Origin: JBGOUJ01 sp041477005
GTDB taxonomy: Bacteria > Acidobacteriota > Terriglobia > Bryobacterales > JACQDG01
Length of the DNA stretch: 21,421 nt
Assembly: GCA_041477005.1 (NCBI GenBank)
Contig: JBGOUJ010000051.1
Coordinates: forward strand, 1-21,421
Direction of reading: 5' to 3'
Positions within the stretch are counted from its first letter, which is position 1, and every line of letters begins with the position of its first letter. Made by a program: the position numbers and the translations under genes. The notes under the pieces are model-generated. The model saw nothing but the letters and a program-made list of their open reading frames with translations, made no database searches and was not told the DNA's origin. Below, one piece after another: positions 1 through 6,221 of this stretch.

Positions 1-656
1 ATGTCGCGCGCCACCATGACCTCTTCCGAGCAAGCCGGAATGCCGCGCAGCCCCAGCCGAATCGCGCTCACGCCCTCGTGAATGTCACCGCCGGAGCTCA
101 GGTTCAGATCCTCGCAGTGATCGATGACCGTGAGGCCGAACGACCGCGCGTATTCCATCGCCCGGCGCATGACCCGCGAGTTCATCACCGGCTGGCCGTC
201 GTCCGAGATGGCCACGGCTCCGGCTTCCTTCATGGCGCCGATATCGGCCAACTGCTCGCCGGCGCTTTCCTTGGTGATGGCGCCGATGGGGAAGACGTTC
301 ACCAGGGCGCGGCGGCGGGCGCGCTCCACGATGAAGCTCGTCACCATGGCGCTGTCGTTCACCGGAATCGTGTTGGGCATGCAGCAGACGGAGGTGAAGC
401 CGCCGGCGGCGGCCGCCCGCGAGCCGGTCTCGATTGTCTCGGCGTGCTCGATGCCCGGCTCACGCAAATGGACGTGCATGTCGATAAACCCCGGCGTCAC
501 CACCAAGCCGGTGGCGTCAAGTCGTTCGGCGTCGCTGGCCTGAATCGCCCGACCCAGCGCTGCGATCCGCCCGTCCTCGAGCAACACGTCGCGGACTTCG
601 TCCAGCCCGCTAGCCGGATCGATCACGCGCCCCTTCTGGATCAGCAACTTCGCCAT
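1..656 (-). CDS. pyrC: Dihydroorotase, class I (partial, C-terminus beyond left edge)
   Basis: This cytosolic zinc amidohydrolase interconverts carbamoyl-aspartate and dihydroorotate, the third step of de novo pyrimidine synthesis. Reading leftward from the ATG at 654-656, the product begins MAKLLIQKGRVIDPASG, the usual N-terminal beta-sandwich strand of amidohydrolases. The metal-binding signature DMHVHLREPG follows near residue 60, where HxH binds zinc and R binds substrate. Farther on are GGFTSVCCMPNT and VIDHCED, typical of the class I (pyrC/DHO) form. About 218 codons are present of roughly 430 expected, so the gene is cut by the window edge and is not itself truncated. It follows pyrB by 86 bp on the same strand and completes a pyrR-pyrB-pyrC operon. 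The ribosome binding site is weak (GGAGAG about 12 bases upstream). Confidence 0.95.
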   Translation of the reverse strand, partial: MAKLLIQKGRVIDPASGLDEVRDVLLEDGRIAALGRAIQASDAERLDATGLVVTPGFIDMHVHLREPGIEHAETIETGSRAAAAGGFTSVCCMPNTIPVNDSAMVTSFIVERARRRALVNVFPIGAITKESAGEQLADIGAMKEAGAVAISDDGQPVMNSRVMRRAMEYARSFGLTVIDHCEDLNLSSGGDIHEGVSAIRLGLRGIPACSEEVMVARD

Positions 657-696
657 AAAAACAATCGGCTCTCCGCGCAGTTATTCAAAAAATGAT

Positions 697-742
697 CCCT
701 TCCGCCATTTTTGCCTTTTGCCTTTTGTCTTTCTTTCTTATC
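697..742 (-). repeat. GGCAAAA heptamer repeat, copy 1, in the pyrB-pyrC spacer
   Basis: On the minus strand this spacer reads as a purine run with two tandem GGCAAAA heptamers, followed directly by ATGGCGGAAGGG. The same block (AAAGAAAG, heptamers, then TGGCGGAAGGG) recurs on the plus strand at 5184-5218 with one heptamer fewer. A related but longer array lies at 7411-7490. The copy lies in the transcribed spacer of the pyr operon. No function is known to me. It looks like a dispersed intergenic repeat of this genome. Confidence 0.7.
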
Positions 743-1654
743 TCACCTTCCCACCACCTGCTCGAGCACGGCCATCCGAACCGCCAAGCCGTTCTCCACC
801 TGGTTCAGGATCACCGAGCGCGGGGAATCGGCCACCTCGGAGGCGATCTCGCGGCCCCGGTTGATCGGCCCCGGGTGCATCACGATCACATCGGGCTTGG
901 CCAGCTTCCCGTGCTCCAGCCGCAGGCCGTAAAACTGGAAATATTCGGTCTTGGGAAAGGTCGTTTCGTGCTGCCGCTCGAGCTGCACTCGCAGCATCAT
1001 GATCACGTCGGCGCCGGTGACCGCCTCTTCCATGCTGGTGGTAATCGTGATGCCCGGCGCCAGCTTGCGGAAATCCTCCGGCACCAGCGGCGCCGGCCCG
1101 CAAAGCACCAGGTCCACGCCGAACTTCGAGAGCAGGTGAATGTTCGACCGCGCCACGCGGCTGTGGGCGATGTCGCCGATGATGGCCACGCGCAGACCTT
1201 CCAGACTCGGCCGGCGGTCGAGAATGGTGAGGGCGTCGAGCAGCGCCTGCGTGGGGTGCTCGTGCGTGCCGTCGCCGGCGTTGATGATGGGAGTGGGCAG
1301 AAAGCGGGCCAGGAAATGCGGGGCGCCGGAAGCGGCATGGCGCATCACGATCGCGTCCGGCCGCATGGCGTCCAGGGTATTCAAAGTATCCAGCAGCGAC
1401 TCGCCCTTGGAGAGGCTCGACCCCTGGGCCGAGATCGAGATCGTGTCGGCGCCCAGGCGCTTGGCGGCGATCTCGAAGCTGGTGCGGGTGCGGGTGGAGG
1501 CCTCGAAGAACAGGTTGACGATCGTCTTGCCGCGCAAGGTGTCGAGTTTCTTGATCGACTGCGTCTGCAGAGGCTGATAATAGCGGCCGCGGTCCAGCAG
1601 CGCCTGGATCTCGTCGCGCCCCAGCTCTTCGATGCCCAAAAGCCCGGCAGCCAT
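743..1654 (-). CDS. pyrB: Aspartate carbamoyltransferase catalytic subunit
   Basis: This cytosolic enzyme condenses carbamoyl phosphate with aspartate to give carbamoyl-aspartate, the committed step of pyrimidine synthesis. The product has 303 residues, the normal length. The carbamoyl-phosphate loop FFEASTRTRTSFE lies at residues 49-61 (STRT 53-56), the mobile-loop motif SSLSKGES at 79-86 with Lys83, RHAASG at 105-110, HPTQ at 133-136, and HPGPINRG near the C-terminus. The start is ATG at 1652-1654 (MAAGLLGIEE). The frame stays open upstream to 1816, but that part lies inside pyrR and has no family similarity. The start is 5 bases after the pyrR stop, so the two are probably translationally coupled. 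No pyrI regulatory subunit is present in the window. Confidence 0.96.
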   Translation of the reverse strand: MAAGLLGIEELGRDEIQALLDRGRYYQPLQTQSIKKLDTLRGKTIVNLFFEASTRTRTSFEIAAKRLGADTISISAQGSSLSKGESLLDTLNTLDAMRPDAIVMRHAASGAPHFLARFLPTPIINAGDGTHEHPTQALLDALTILDRRPSLEGLRVAIIGDIAHSRVARSNIHLLSKFGVDLVLCGPAPLVPEDFRKLAPGITITTSMEEAVTGADVIMMLRVQLERQHETTFPKTEYFQFYGLRLEHGKLAKPDVIVMHPGPINRGREIASEVADSPRSVILNQVENGLAVRMAVLEQVVGR

Positions 1655-1659
1655 GAGAA

Positions 1660-2214
1660 TCAGGAATCGACTCGTTCGACCAGCAAGACTCTTTCCTGTC
1701 CGTCGATCTCTTCGAGTTTTACCTCGATGATCTCGTTGTCGGTGGTTTCCACGTACTTGCCCACGAAGCGGGCCTCGATCGGCAGCTCGCGGTGGCCGCG
1801 GTCGATCAGCACGCACAGTTGCACGCGGCGCGGCCTCCCCTTGTCGAACAGCGCGTCGAGCGAAGCCCGCGTGGTGCGGCCCGTGTAGAGGACGTCGTCG
1901 ACCAGGATGATGTCCCGGCCGGTGATCGGGAACAAAATCTCGGTCGAGTTGACCACCGGCTGGCTCGAAACGGTCGAAAGATCGTCCCGGTAGAGATTGA
2001 TGTCGAGGATGCCCACGGGAATACTGCGCTTGTCGATCTCCTCGACCTTCCGGGCCAGCCGCTGCGCCAGGGGAACGCCGCGCCGCCGCACGCCGATGAA
2101 GGCCAGCTTCTCCAGATCGGGGCTCTTCTCGACCACCTCGTGAGCCAGCCGCACCAGCGTCCGATCGATTTCCGAAGCGCTCATCAACTGCGCCTTTTCG
2201 CGAATCGCGGGCAT
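1660..2214 (-). CDS. pyrR: Bifunctional pyr operon regulator / uracil phosphoribosyltransferase
   Basis: PyrR is an RNA-binding protein of the type I phosphoribosyltransferase fold that represses pyr genes when UMP is abundant. It often keeps some uracil phosphoribosyltransferase activity. The 184-residue product has the PRPP-binding loop ILVDDVLYTGRTTRAS at residues 103-118 and the early family segment DRTLVRLAHEV at 17-27, followed by GVRRRGVPLA at 41-50. The start chosen is ATG at 2212-2214; an internal ATG at 2184 (MSASEID) is an alternative ten residues shorter. It is the first gene of pyrR-pyrB-pyrC. Only 71 bp separate it from the divergent CBS gene (29 bp if that gene starts at 2244), which leaves no room for a classical PyrR attenuator leader. 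I see no clear PyrR-binding hairpin. Confidence 0.94.
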   Translation of the reverse strand: MPAIREKAQLMSASEIDRTLVRLAHEVVEKSPDLEKLAFIGVRRRGVPLAQRLARKVEEIDKRSIPVGILDINLYRDDLSTVSSQPVVNSTEILFPITGRDIILVDDVLYTGRTTRASLDALFDKGRPRRVQLCVLIDRGHRELPIEARFVGKYVETTDNEIIEVKLEEIDGQERVLLVERVDS

Positions 2215-2285
2215 TTCCGGTCTACGATACCATAGCGAATGATATGAAATACACCCGGATCGCCTTGACTCGCCCGGGCGGGCGC

Positions 2286-2891
2286 ATGCTGGTGCACAAC
2301 TGGATGTCGAAGCCGGCGATCACCGTGGAAGCCGGCCAGACGGTCGCCGAGGCCGCCCGGTTGCTGGAGGAGAACCACATCAAGCGCCTCCCGGTGATGG
2401 CCCAAGCCCGGCTCGTCGGGATCCTCAGTGAGAAGGACCTCCGGGGGCTTCCGCCCGAGGCGCAATCCAAAACCACGCGTGAGGTGATGACGCCCGAGCC
2501 GGTGACGATCGGGGGCGATGAGCCGGTGGAAGCCGCGGCGCTCAAGCTGCACGACAACCACTTCGGCGCGCTGCCGGTCGTGGACGAGCAGGGCAATCTC
2601 GCGGGCATCATCACCGAGGACGACGTCTTCGAGGCGATGATCGCCATGACCGGCGCCCGCTTCGCCGGCGTTCGGATCAGCATGGAGATCGAAGACCGGC
2701 CCGGCTCGATCAAGGAAGTGGCCGACGTTGTCCGCTCGGAGGGCGGCAAGATCGTTTCGATCGTGACATCCTACCAGGGCGTACGGTCCGGCTATCGGGA
2801 GCTGGTGCTGAAGATCTCCACGGACCAGGCCCATCACATCGTCCGGCGCCTGACGGAAGGCTACCCGGGCACCACCTTGATAAGGATATGA
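2286..2891 (+). CDS. CBS-CBS-ACT domain protein (AcuB-like)
   Basis: This is a small soluble sensor made of a Bateman module followed by an ACT domain. Counting from MLVHNWMSKPAITV, the first CBS motif covers about residues 5-55 (HIKRLPVM, LVGILSEKDL), the second about 66-118 (VMTPEPVTI, FGALPVVDE, LAGIITEDDVFEAM), and the ACT-like fold about 129-198 (ISMEIEDRPGSIKEVADVV). CBS pairs bind adenine nucleotides and ACT domains bind amino acids. The same order occurs in AcuB-type proteins, but the ligand and partner here are unknown. I chose ATG 2286 because family members begin at this MLV-x-x-WM; an in-frame ATG at 2244 would add 14 unconserved residues. The gene is divergent from pyrR, so the two must share a very short control region. 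Confidence 0.85.
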   Translation: MLVHNWMSKPAITVEAGQTVAEAARLLEENHIKRLPVMAQARLVGILSEKDLRGLPPEAQSKTTREVMTPEPVTIGGDEPVEAAALKLHDNHFGALPVVDEQGNLAGIITEDDVFEAMIAMTGARFAGVRISMEIEDRPGSIKEVADVVRSEGGKIVSIVTSYQGVRSGYRELVLKISTDQAHHIVRRLTEGYPGTTLIRI

Positions 2892-2901
2892 GTGACGCCG
2901 C

Positions 2902-2935
2902 CGTCAGCTATCAGCTATCGGATGTATAGCTGACG
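2902..2935. terminator. Inverted repeat between convergent genes, possible bidirectional terminator
   Basis: The arms CGTCAGCTAT (2902-2911) and ATAGCTGACG (2926-2935) are perfect complements of 10 bases around a 14-base loop. They lie just after the CBS gene stop and overlap the last codons and stop of the convergent small gene. There is no clear T tract on either side, so intrinsic termination is uncertain. The left part also holds a direct repeat of TCAGCTA, which suggests repeat-derived DNA. Confidence 0.45.
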
Positions 2936-3183
2936 CGGAAAGCTCCTGGAGAGCCAACTCGGACGAGGTGGAATACCGTTTTTGATGCCACGTTCCGGCC
3001 GGCGCTGAGGGCGCCCTCTGACGTATCGCCTAGGTAAGATTCTTCCGTTTGAACATCAATTGCGACGAATTTACCAAGATGCTTCGCTTCGTATTCCTTC
3101 TGGTACTTGTCCCGGTAGATCCTCTCGCCAGCCTCGGCGATGGCTCTTGGATTCAGGAATGGATCGGATCGCATAGCGGCCAT
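2911..3183 (-). CDS. Small conserved-looking hypothetical protein, 90 residues
   Basis: I do not recognise a named family. The product begins MAAMRSDPFLNPRAIAEAG and has a predicted N-terminal helix rich in charged residues (AGERIYRDKYQKEYEAKH). A compact beta-rich part follows, GKFVAIDVQTEESYLGDTSEGAL then VFHLVRVGSPGAFRVSY. The pattern FVAID, YLGDT, then HLVRVG resembles short uncharacterised proteins found in cyanobacteria and acidobacteria. It has no signal peptide or membrane segment. The start is fixed by an excellent ribosome binding site (GGAGGAAGGAGGG) ending just before ATG 3183; a longer frame to 3252 is unlikely. The last seven residues (VSYTSDS) are encoded by the inverted repeat at 2902-2935, so the C-terminus may be recently altered. 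No toxin or protease partner lies next to it. Confidence 0.75.
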   Translation of the reverse strand: MAAMRSDPFLNPRAIAEAGERIYRDKYQKEYEAKHLGKFVAIDVQTEESYLGDTSEGALSAGRNVASKTVFHLVRVGSPGAFRVSYTSDS

Positions 3184-3186
3184 AGT

Positions 3187-3199
3187 CCCTCCTTCCTCC
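3187..3199 (-). promoter_or_regulatory. Strong Shine-Dalgarno region of the small gene
   Basis: On the minus strand the sequence GGAGGAAGGAGGG lies directly before ACT-ATG. It contains two overlapping matches to the anti-16S tail. This decides the start at 3183 over the upstream in-frame start at 3252 and predicts high translation. Confidence 0.8.
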
Positions 3200-3231
3200 G
3201 TCCTATCGGGAGACTGTACTGGGAGTTTAGA

Positions 3232-3244
3232 AGTGCACTGCACT
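3232..3244. promoter_or_regulatory. Palindrome AGTGCA-C-TGCACT, possible operator
   Basis: This is a perfect 6-1-6 inverted repeat about 50 bases upstream of the small gene start, between its possible TATCAT box and its ribosome binding site. The position would suit a repressor site. The repressor is unknown and the match could be chance. Confidence 0.3.
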
Positions 3245-3431
3245 CCACCCACTATGATAGCATTTCACCCGAATCAACTGGATGGAAAACGTTCGCCATT
3301 CTGTCCCCCGCCGCTCCGCAGGAACTCCCTGGGCCCTCTGCCCTGGGCGCCCCCTTACACGCGGGAAGTCTATTATGTATTTCTGATCAAGTCAAGCGCG
3401 TGGCGTCCCCCTCCGCATGGCTGCCTGCCGC

Positions 3432-3460
3432 TTGGATTTCCGCTTCGCCTCCGCTATCAT
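3432..3460 (+). promoter_or_regulatory. Candidate sigma-70 promoter for the aroC operon
   Basis: TTGGAT (3432-3437) and TATCAT (3455-3460) are separated by 17 bases. The -10 matches the consensus at five of six positions, and the -35 only at its first three bases. Transcription would start near 3467, about 23 bases before the aroC ATG. Confidence 0.5.
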
Positions 3461-3489
3461 GATGGATTCAGCCTCGCCTTCTGGCGCGT

Positions 3490-4662
3490 ATGCTGCGCTT
3501 TGAAACTGCCGGAGAATCTCACGGAGAGTGCCTGGTCGCGACCGTGACGGGACTGCCCGCCGGTGTGCCGGTTTCGGCTGACTTCATCCACCGGCAATTG
3601 TGGCGGCGGCAGCAGGGCTATGGCCGCGGCGGGCGGATGAAGATTGAAACAGATCGGGTCGAGATTGTTTCCGGCGTCCGCCGCTCCAGGACCATCGGCT
3701 CGCCGGTGGCCATGATCCTCCGCAACCGCGACTGGCAGAACTGGACCGAGGCGCTGCCGGTCGAGGATTCCCCCGAGAGCGCCGCCAAGGCTAAGCCGGT
3801 CTACCGGCCCCGCCCGGGGCACGCCGACCTCGCCGGCTGTTTGAAATACAATTTTCCGGAGGCCCGCTACATCCTGGAGCGGGCCAGCGCCCGGGAGACG
3901 GCGGCGCGGGTGGCGGCCGGAGCGCTGGCCAAGCTGCTGCTCGCCGAGCTCGGCGTCCAGGTGCTCTCGCACGTGGTGGCGGTGGGGCACGCGGCTCTGG
4001 GGCGCCCGGCGAGCTGGGAGGAGATGGTGGCCCTCGAAGGCAGGCCGGAGGTCCTGCTGAGCTGTGTGGACGCGGAAATCGAGCAGGCGATGAAGGCCGT
4101 GGTCGACGAAGCCTACCGCACCGGCGACACGGTCGGCGGCGTCTTCGAGATCGTGGCCCACAACGTGCCGCCCGGCCTGGGATCGCACACCGCCTGGGAC
4201 CTGCGGCTCGATGGCCGGCTGGCCCAGGCCATTGTGTCCATGCAGGCGGTCAAGGCCGTCGAGATCGGCCGGGGCATGGAAGCCGCGGTGGCGTTCGGCT
4301 CGCGCGTCCAGGACCCCATCGGCTATGACCGCGAGCGCCGCCGCTTCACCCGGCCCTCGAACCGCGCCGGGGGCCTGGAAGGCGGCATGACCAACGGCGA
4401 AGACGTGGTGGTTCGCGGGTATTTGAAGCCGATCTCGACGCTGCGCAAGCCGCTTGAGTCGGTGGATCTGCGAACGCGGGAGGCGTCGCTCGCCGCCTAC
4501 GAGCGCTCCGACGTGTGCGTGCTGCCGGCGGCCGCGGTCATTGGCGAAGCCATGGTGGCGCTCGCCCTGGCCGCCGCCGCGATCGAGAAATTCGGCGGCG
4601 ACTCGTTGGGCGAGATGAAGAGGAATTTCGAAGGTTACCTGGAGCAAGTGAGGGCATTCTAA
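3490..4662 (+). CDS. aroC: Chorismate synthase
   Basis: This enzyme converts 5-enolpyruvyl-shikimate-3-phosphate to chorismate, the last step of the shikimate pathway, and needs reduced FMN. The 390-residue product is full length. It starts MLRFETAGESHG with the catalytic His11, continues with the flavin segment GYGRGGRMKIETD at 43-55, has the second active-site histidine in RPGHAD (His111), and carries GGMTNGED at 298-305. ATG 3490 is the family's usual start, although no strong ribosome binding site precedes it. It opens a six-gene plus-strand run and is followed by def after only 4 bases. A long minus-strand frame across the gene is a GC-driven shadow. Confidence 0.97.
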   Translation: MLRFETAGESHGECLVATVTGLPAGVPVSADFIHRQLWRRQQGYGRGGRMKIETDRVEIVSGVRRSRTIGSPVAMILRNRDWQNWTEALPVEDSPESAAKAKPVYRPRPGHADLAGCLKYNFPEARYILERASARETAARVAAGALAKLLLAELGVQVLSHVVAVGHAALGRPASWEEMVALEGRPEVLLSCVDAEIEQAMKAVVDEAYRTGDTVGGVFEIVAHNVPPGLGSHTAWDLRLDGRLAQAIVSMQAVKAVEIGRGMEAAVAFGSRVQDPIGYDRERRRFTRPSNRAGGLEGGMTNGEDVVVRGYLKPISTLRKPLESVDLRTREASLAAYERSDVCVLPAAAVIGEAMVALALAAAAIEKFGGDSLGEMKRNFEGYLEQVRAF

Positions 4663-4666
4663 CGGA

Positions 4667-5182
4667 ATGGTCCACAAGATCGTCAAGTATGGCGACCCGG
4701 TGCTCGAAACGCGCGCCGCCGCGGTCACCGCGTTCGACACCCCCGAGCTCCACCAGCTCATCGCCGACATGTTCGAGTCGATGTACGCGGCCAAGGGCGT
4801 GGGCTTGGCCGCGCCGCAGATCGGGGTTTCCAAGCGCATCGCGGTCATCGATTGCTCGCTCGCCGAAAAGGAAGAGGACAGGATCGTTCTGATCAACCCG
4901 GAGATTGTCCACACCGAGGGCAAGCAGAACGGTGAGGAAGGCTGCCTGAGCGTGCCCGGCTTCCGCGAAGACGTGCGGCGGCCCAACCGCGTCACCGTGC
5001 GCGCCCAGGACGTTTACGGCAAGACGTTCGAGTTGACGGGAGACGAATTGCTCGCCCGCGCCTTTCTCCACGAGACCGACCACCTCAATGGCAAGCTCTA
5101 CATCAGCTACGTCAGCCCCCTCAAACGCGATCTGATCAAGCGCAAGATCAGAAAGATGATCAAGCAAGGCGAGTGGGAATGA
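4667..5182 (+). CDS. def: Peptide deformylase
   Basis: This metalloenzyme removes the N-formyl group from nascent proteins at the ribosome exit. The 171-residue product has all three family motifs: GVGLAAPQIG at 44-53, EGCLSVPG at 91-98 with metal ligand Cys93, and HETDH at 135-139 supplying two histidine ligands and the catalytic Glu136. The C-terminal helix is lysine and arginine rich (KRDLIKRKIRKMIK), as in type 1 deformylases. It lies 4 bases after aroC and is followed, after a 64-base spacer that carries a repeat, by fmt. Fmt makes the formyl-methionyl-tRNA whose formyl group this enzyme later removes. Confidence 0.97.
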   Translation: MVHKIVKYGDPVLETRAAAVTAFDTPELHQLIADMFESMYAAKGVGLAAPQIGVSKRIAVIDCSLAEKEEDRIVLINPEIVHTEGKQNGEEGCLSVPGFREDVRRPNRVTVRAQDVYGKTFELTGDELLARAFLHETDHLNGKLYISYVSPLKRDLIKRKIRKMIKQGEWE

Positions 5183-5183
5183 G

Positions 5184-5218
5184 GGAAAGAAAGGCAAAAG
5201 GCGAAAGTGGCGGAAGGG
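5184..5218 (+). repeat. GGCAAAA heptamer repeat, copy 2, in the def-fmt spacer
   Basis: The spacer reads GGAAAGAAAGGCAAAAGGC, then GAAAGTGGCGGAAGGG. It aligns base for base with copy 1 (minus strand, 697-742) apart from the loss of one 7-base unit and a few substitutions. The shared flank TGGCGGAAGGG shows that these are copies of one element and not merely similar low-complexity runs. In both places the GGCAAAA strand is the sense strand of the surrounding operon. Confidence 0.7.
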
Positions 5219-5246
5219 CGCCTTGTTCCAGCCGGGCGGCGGGGCG

Positions 5247-6221
5247 GTGAAAGCCTTGTTTATGGGCACCCCGGAATTCGCGACACCGGCCCTCGCGGCC
5301 TTGCTGGACGCGGGCGTGGAGGTGGCCGGGGTGATCACCCAGCCGGACCGGCCGGCCGGGCGCGGCCGGCAGCCGGCGGCTTCGCCGGTCAAGCGCCTGG
5401 CCGCGGAGCGCGGCCTCGCCGTTTTCCAGCCGGCAAAAATCAAGGACCCCGAAGCGGTTGAATATGTCCGCAGGATCTCGCCGGAGGTCATCGTGGTGGT
5501 GGGCTATGGGCAGATTATTCCGCGAGCGGTCTTCGAGCTGCCGAGGCTCGGGACCATCAACATCCACGCCTCGCTGCTGCCGAAGTACCGGGGCGCGGCG
5601 CCGATCCAGTGGGCCATCGCCAACGGCGAGACGGTAACCGGGGTGACCACGATGCGCATCGAGGCCGGTTTCGACACCGGGGACATCCTGTTGCAGCGCG
5701 AGTACCGGATTGGCCCGGAGGAAACGGCCCCGCAGCTCTCCGCGCGCCTGGCGGCAGGAGGGGCCGAGCTGCTGCTCGAGACGCTGTCGCGGCTCGAGCG
5801 CGCGACGATTACGCCCCGCCGGCAGGACCCGGCTCAAGCCAGTTACGCGCCGATTTTGAAGAAGGAGGACGGCCGGATCGATTGGACAAGCAGCGCCCCG
5901 CGGATTGCCGGCCGCGTCCGCGGCTTCGATCCCTGGCCCGGGGCGTACACCACGTTTCGCGGCCAGTTGCTGCATCTTCGGAAGGTTTCCCTTCCGAGCT
6001 GCGACGCTGCTCGGCCCCGTGAGGGAGCGGCGCCCGAGGAGCCGCGAGTCGCTCCCGGAACCCTCGCCGTCGAGGGCCGCCGCCTTCTCGTGTCCTGCGG
6101 CCGGGGCTGGATCGAGCTGCTGGAGCTGCACCCGGAAGGCAAGAACCGGGTCACGGCCCAGGAGTTCATCAGCGGCCGGCGGCCGGTGGCCGGCGAAGTT
6201 TTAGGGGAGGAAAAATCGTGA
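5247..6221 (+). CDS. fmt: Methionyl-tRNA formyltransferase
   Basis: It formylates initiator Met-tRNA using 10-formyl-tetrahydrofolate. Counting from GTG 5247 (read as MKALFMGTPEF, the standard family N-terminus), the Rossmann-like catalytic domain has Asn105 and His107 in INIHASLLPKYRG and Asp143 in AGFDTGDI, the expected catalytic triad. The C-terminal tRNA-binding barrel begins near residue 200. It has a slightly long, arginine-rich loop (around ARPREGAAPEEPR) before LLELHPEGKNR. The length is 324 residues. An in-frame TTG at 5223 would add eight residues without similarity. It overlaps argJ by 4 bases (GTGA). Confidence 0.95.
   Translation: MKALFMGTPEFATPALAALLDAGVEVAGVITQPDRPAGRGRQPAASPVKRLAAERGLAVFQPAKIKDPEAVEYVRRISPEVIVVVGYGQIIPRAVFELPRLGTINIHASLLPKYRGAAPIQWAIANGETVTGVTTMRIEAGFDTGDILLQREYRIGPEETAPQLSARLAAGGAELLLETLSRLERATITPRRQDPAQASYAPILKKEDGRIDWTSSAPRIAGRVRGFDPWPGAYTTFRGQLLHLRKVSLPSCDAARPREGAAPEEPRVAPGTLAVEGRRLLVSCGRGWIELLELHPEGKNRVTAQEFISGRRPVAGEVLGEEKS
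6203..6210 (+). promoter_or_regulatory. Shine-Dalgarno of argJ within the fmt 3' end
   Basis: AGGGGAGG lies seven bases before the GTG at 6218. It supports the GTG start and the 4-base overlap with fmt. Confidence 0.7.

Larger units (their letters stand above)
3184..3489. other. Intergenic region between divergent small gene and aroC
   Basis: These 306 bases hold the strong ribosome binding site of the small gene, a 13-base perfect palindrome at 3232-3244, a TATCAT box on the minus strand near 3255-3260 with no good -35, and an aroC promoter candidate at 3432-3460. A direct repeat CCCTGGGC occurs twice around 3330-3352. Reading frames across it look like non-coding shadows. I see no RNA gene. 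Confidence 0.5.

Noticed and set aside
692..1888. Plus-strand frame starting MIPSAIFAFCLLSFFL, looking like a secreted protein
   Set aside because: The hydrophobic start is only the TTTTGCC repeat read on the wrong strand, and the rest is antisense to pyrB and pyrR.
3457..4995. Long minus-strand open frame (512 codons) across aroC and def
   Set aside because: It is antisense to two unmistakable enzymes and has low-complexity R/G/H/P-rich composition without motifs. Such frames are usual shadows in high-GC DNA.
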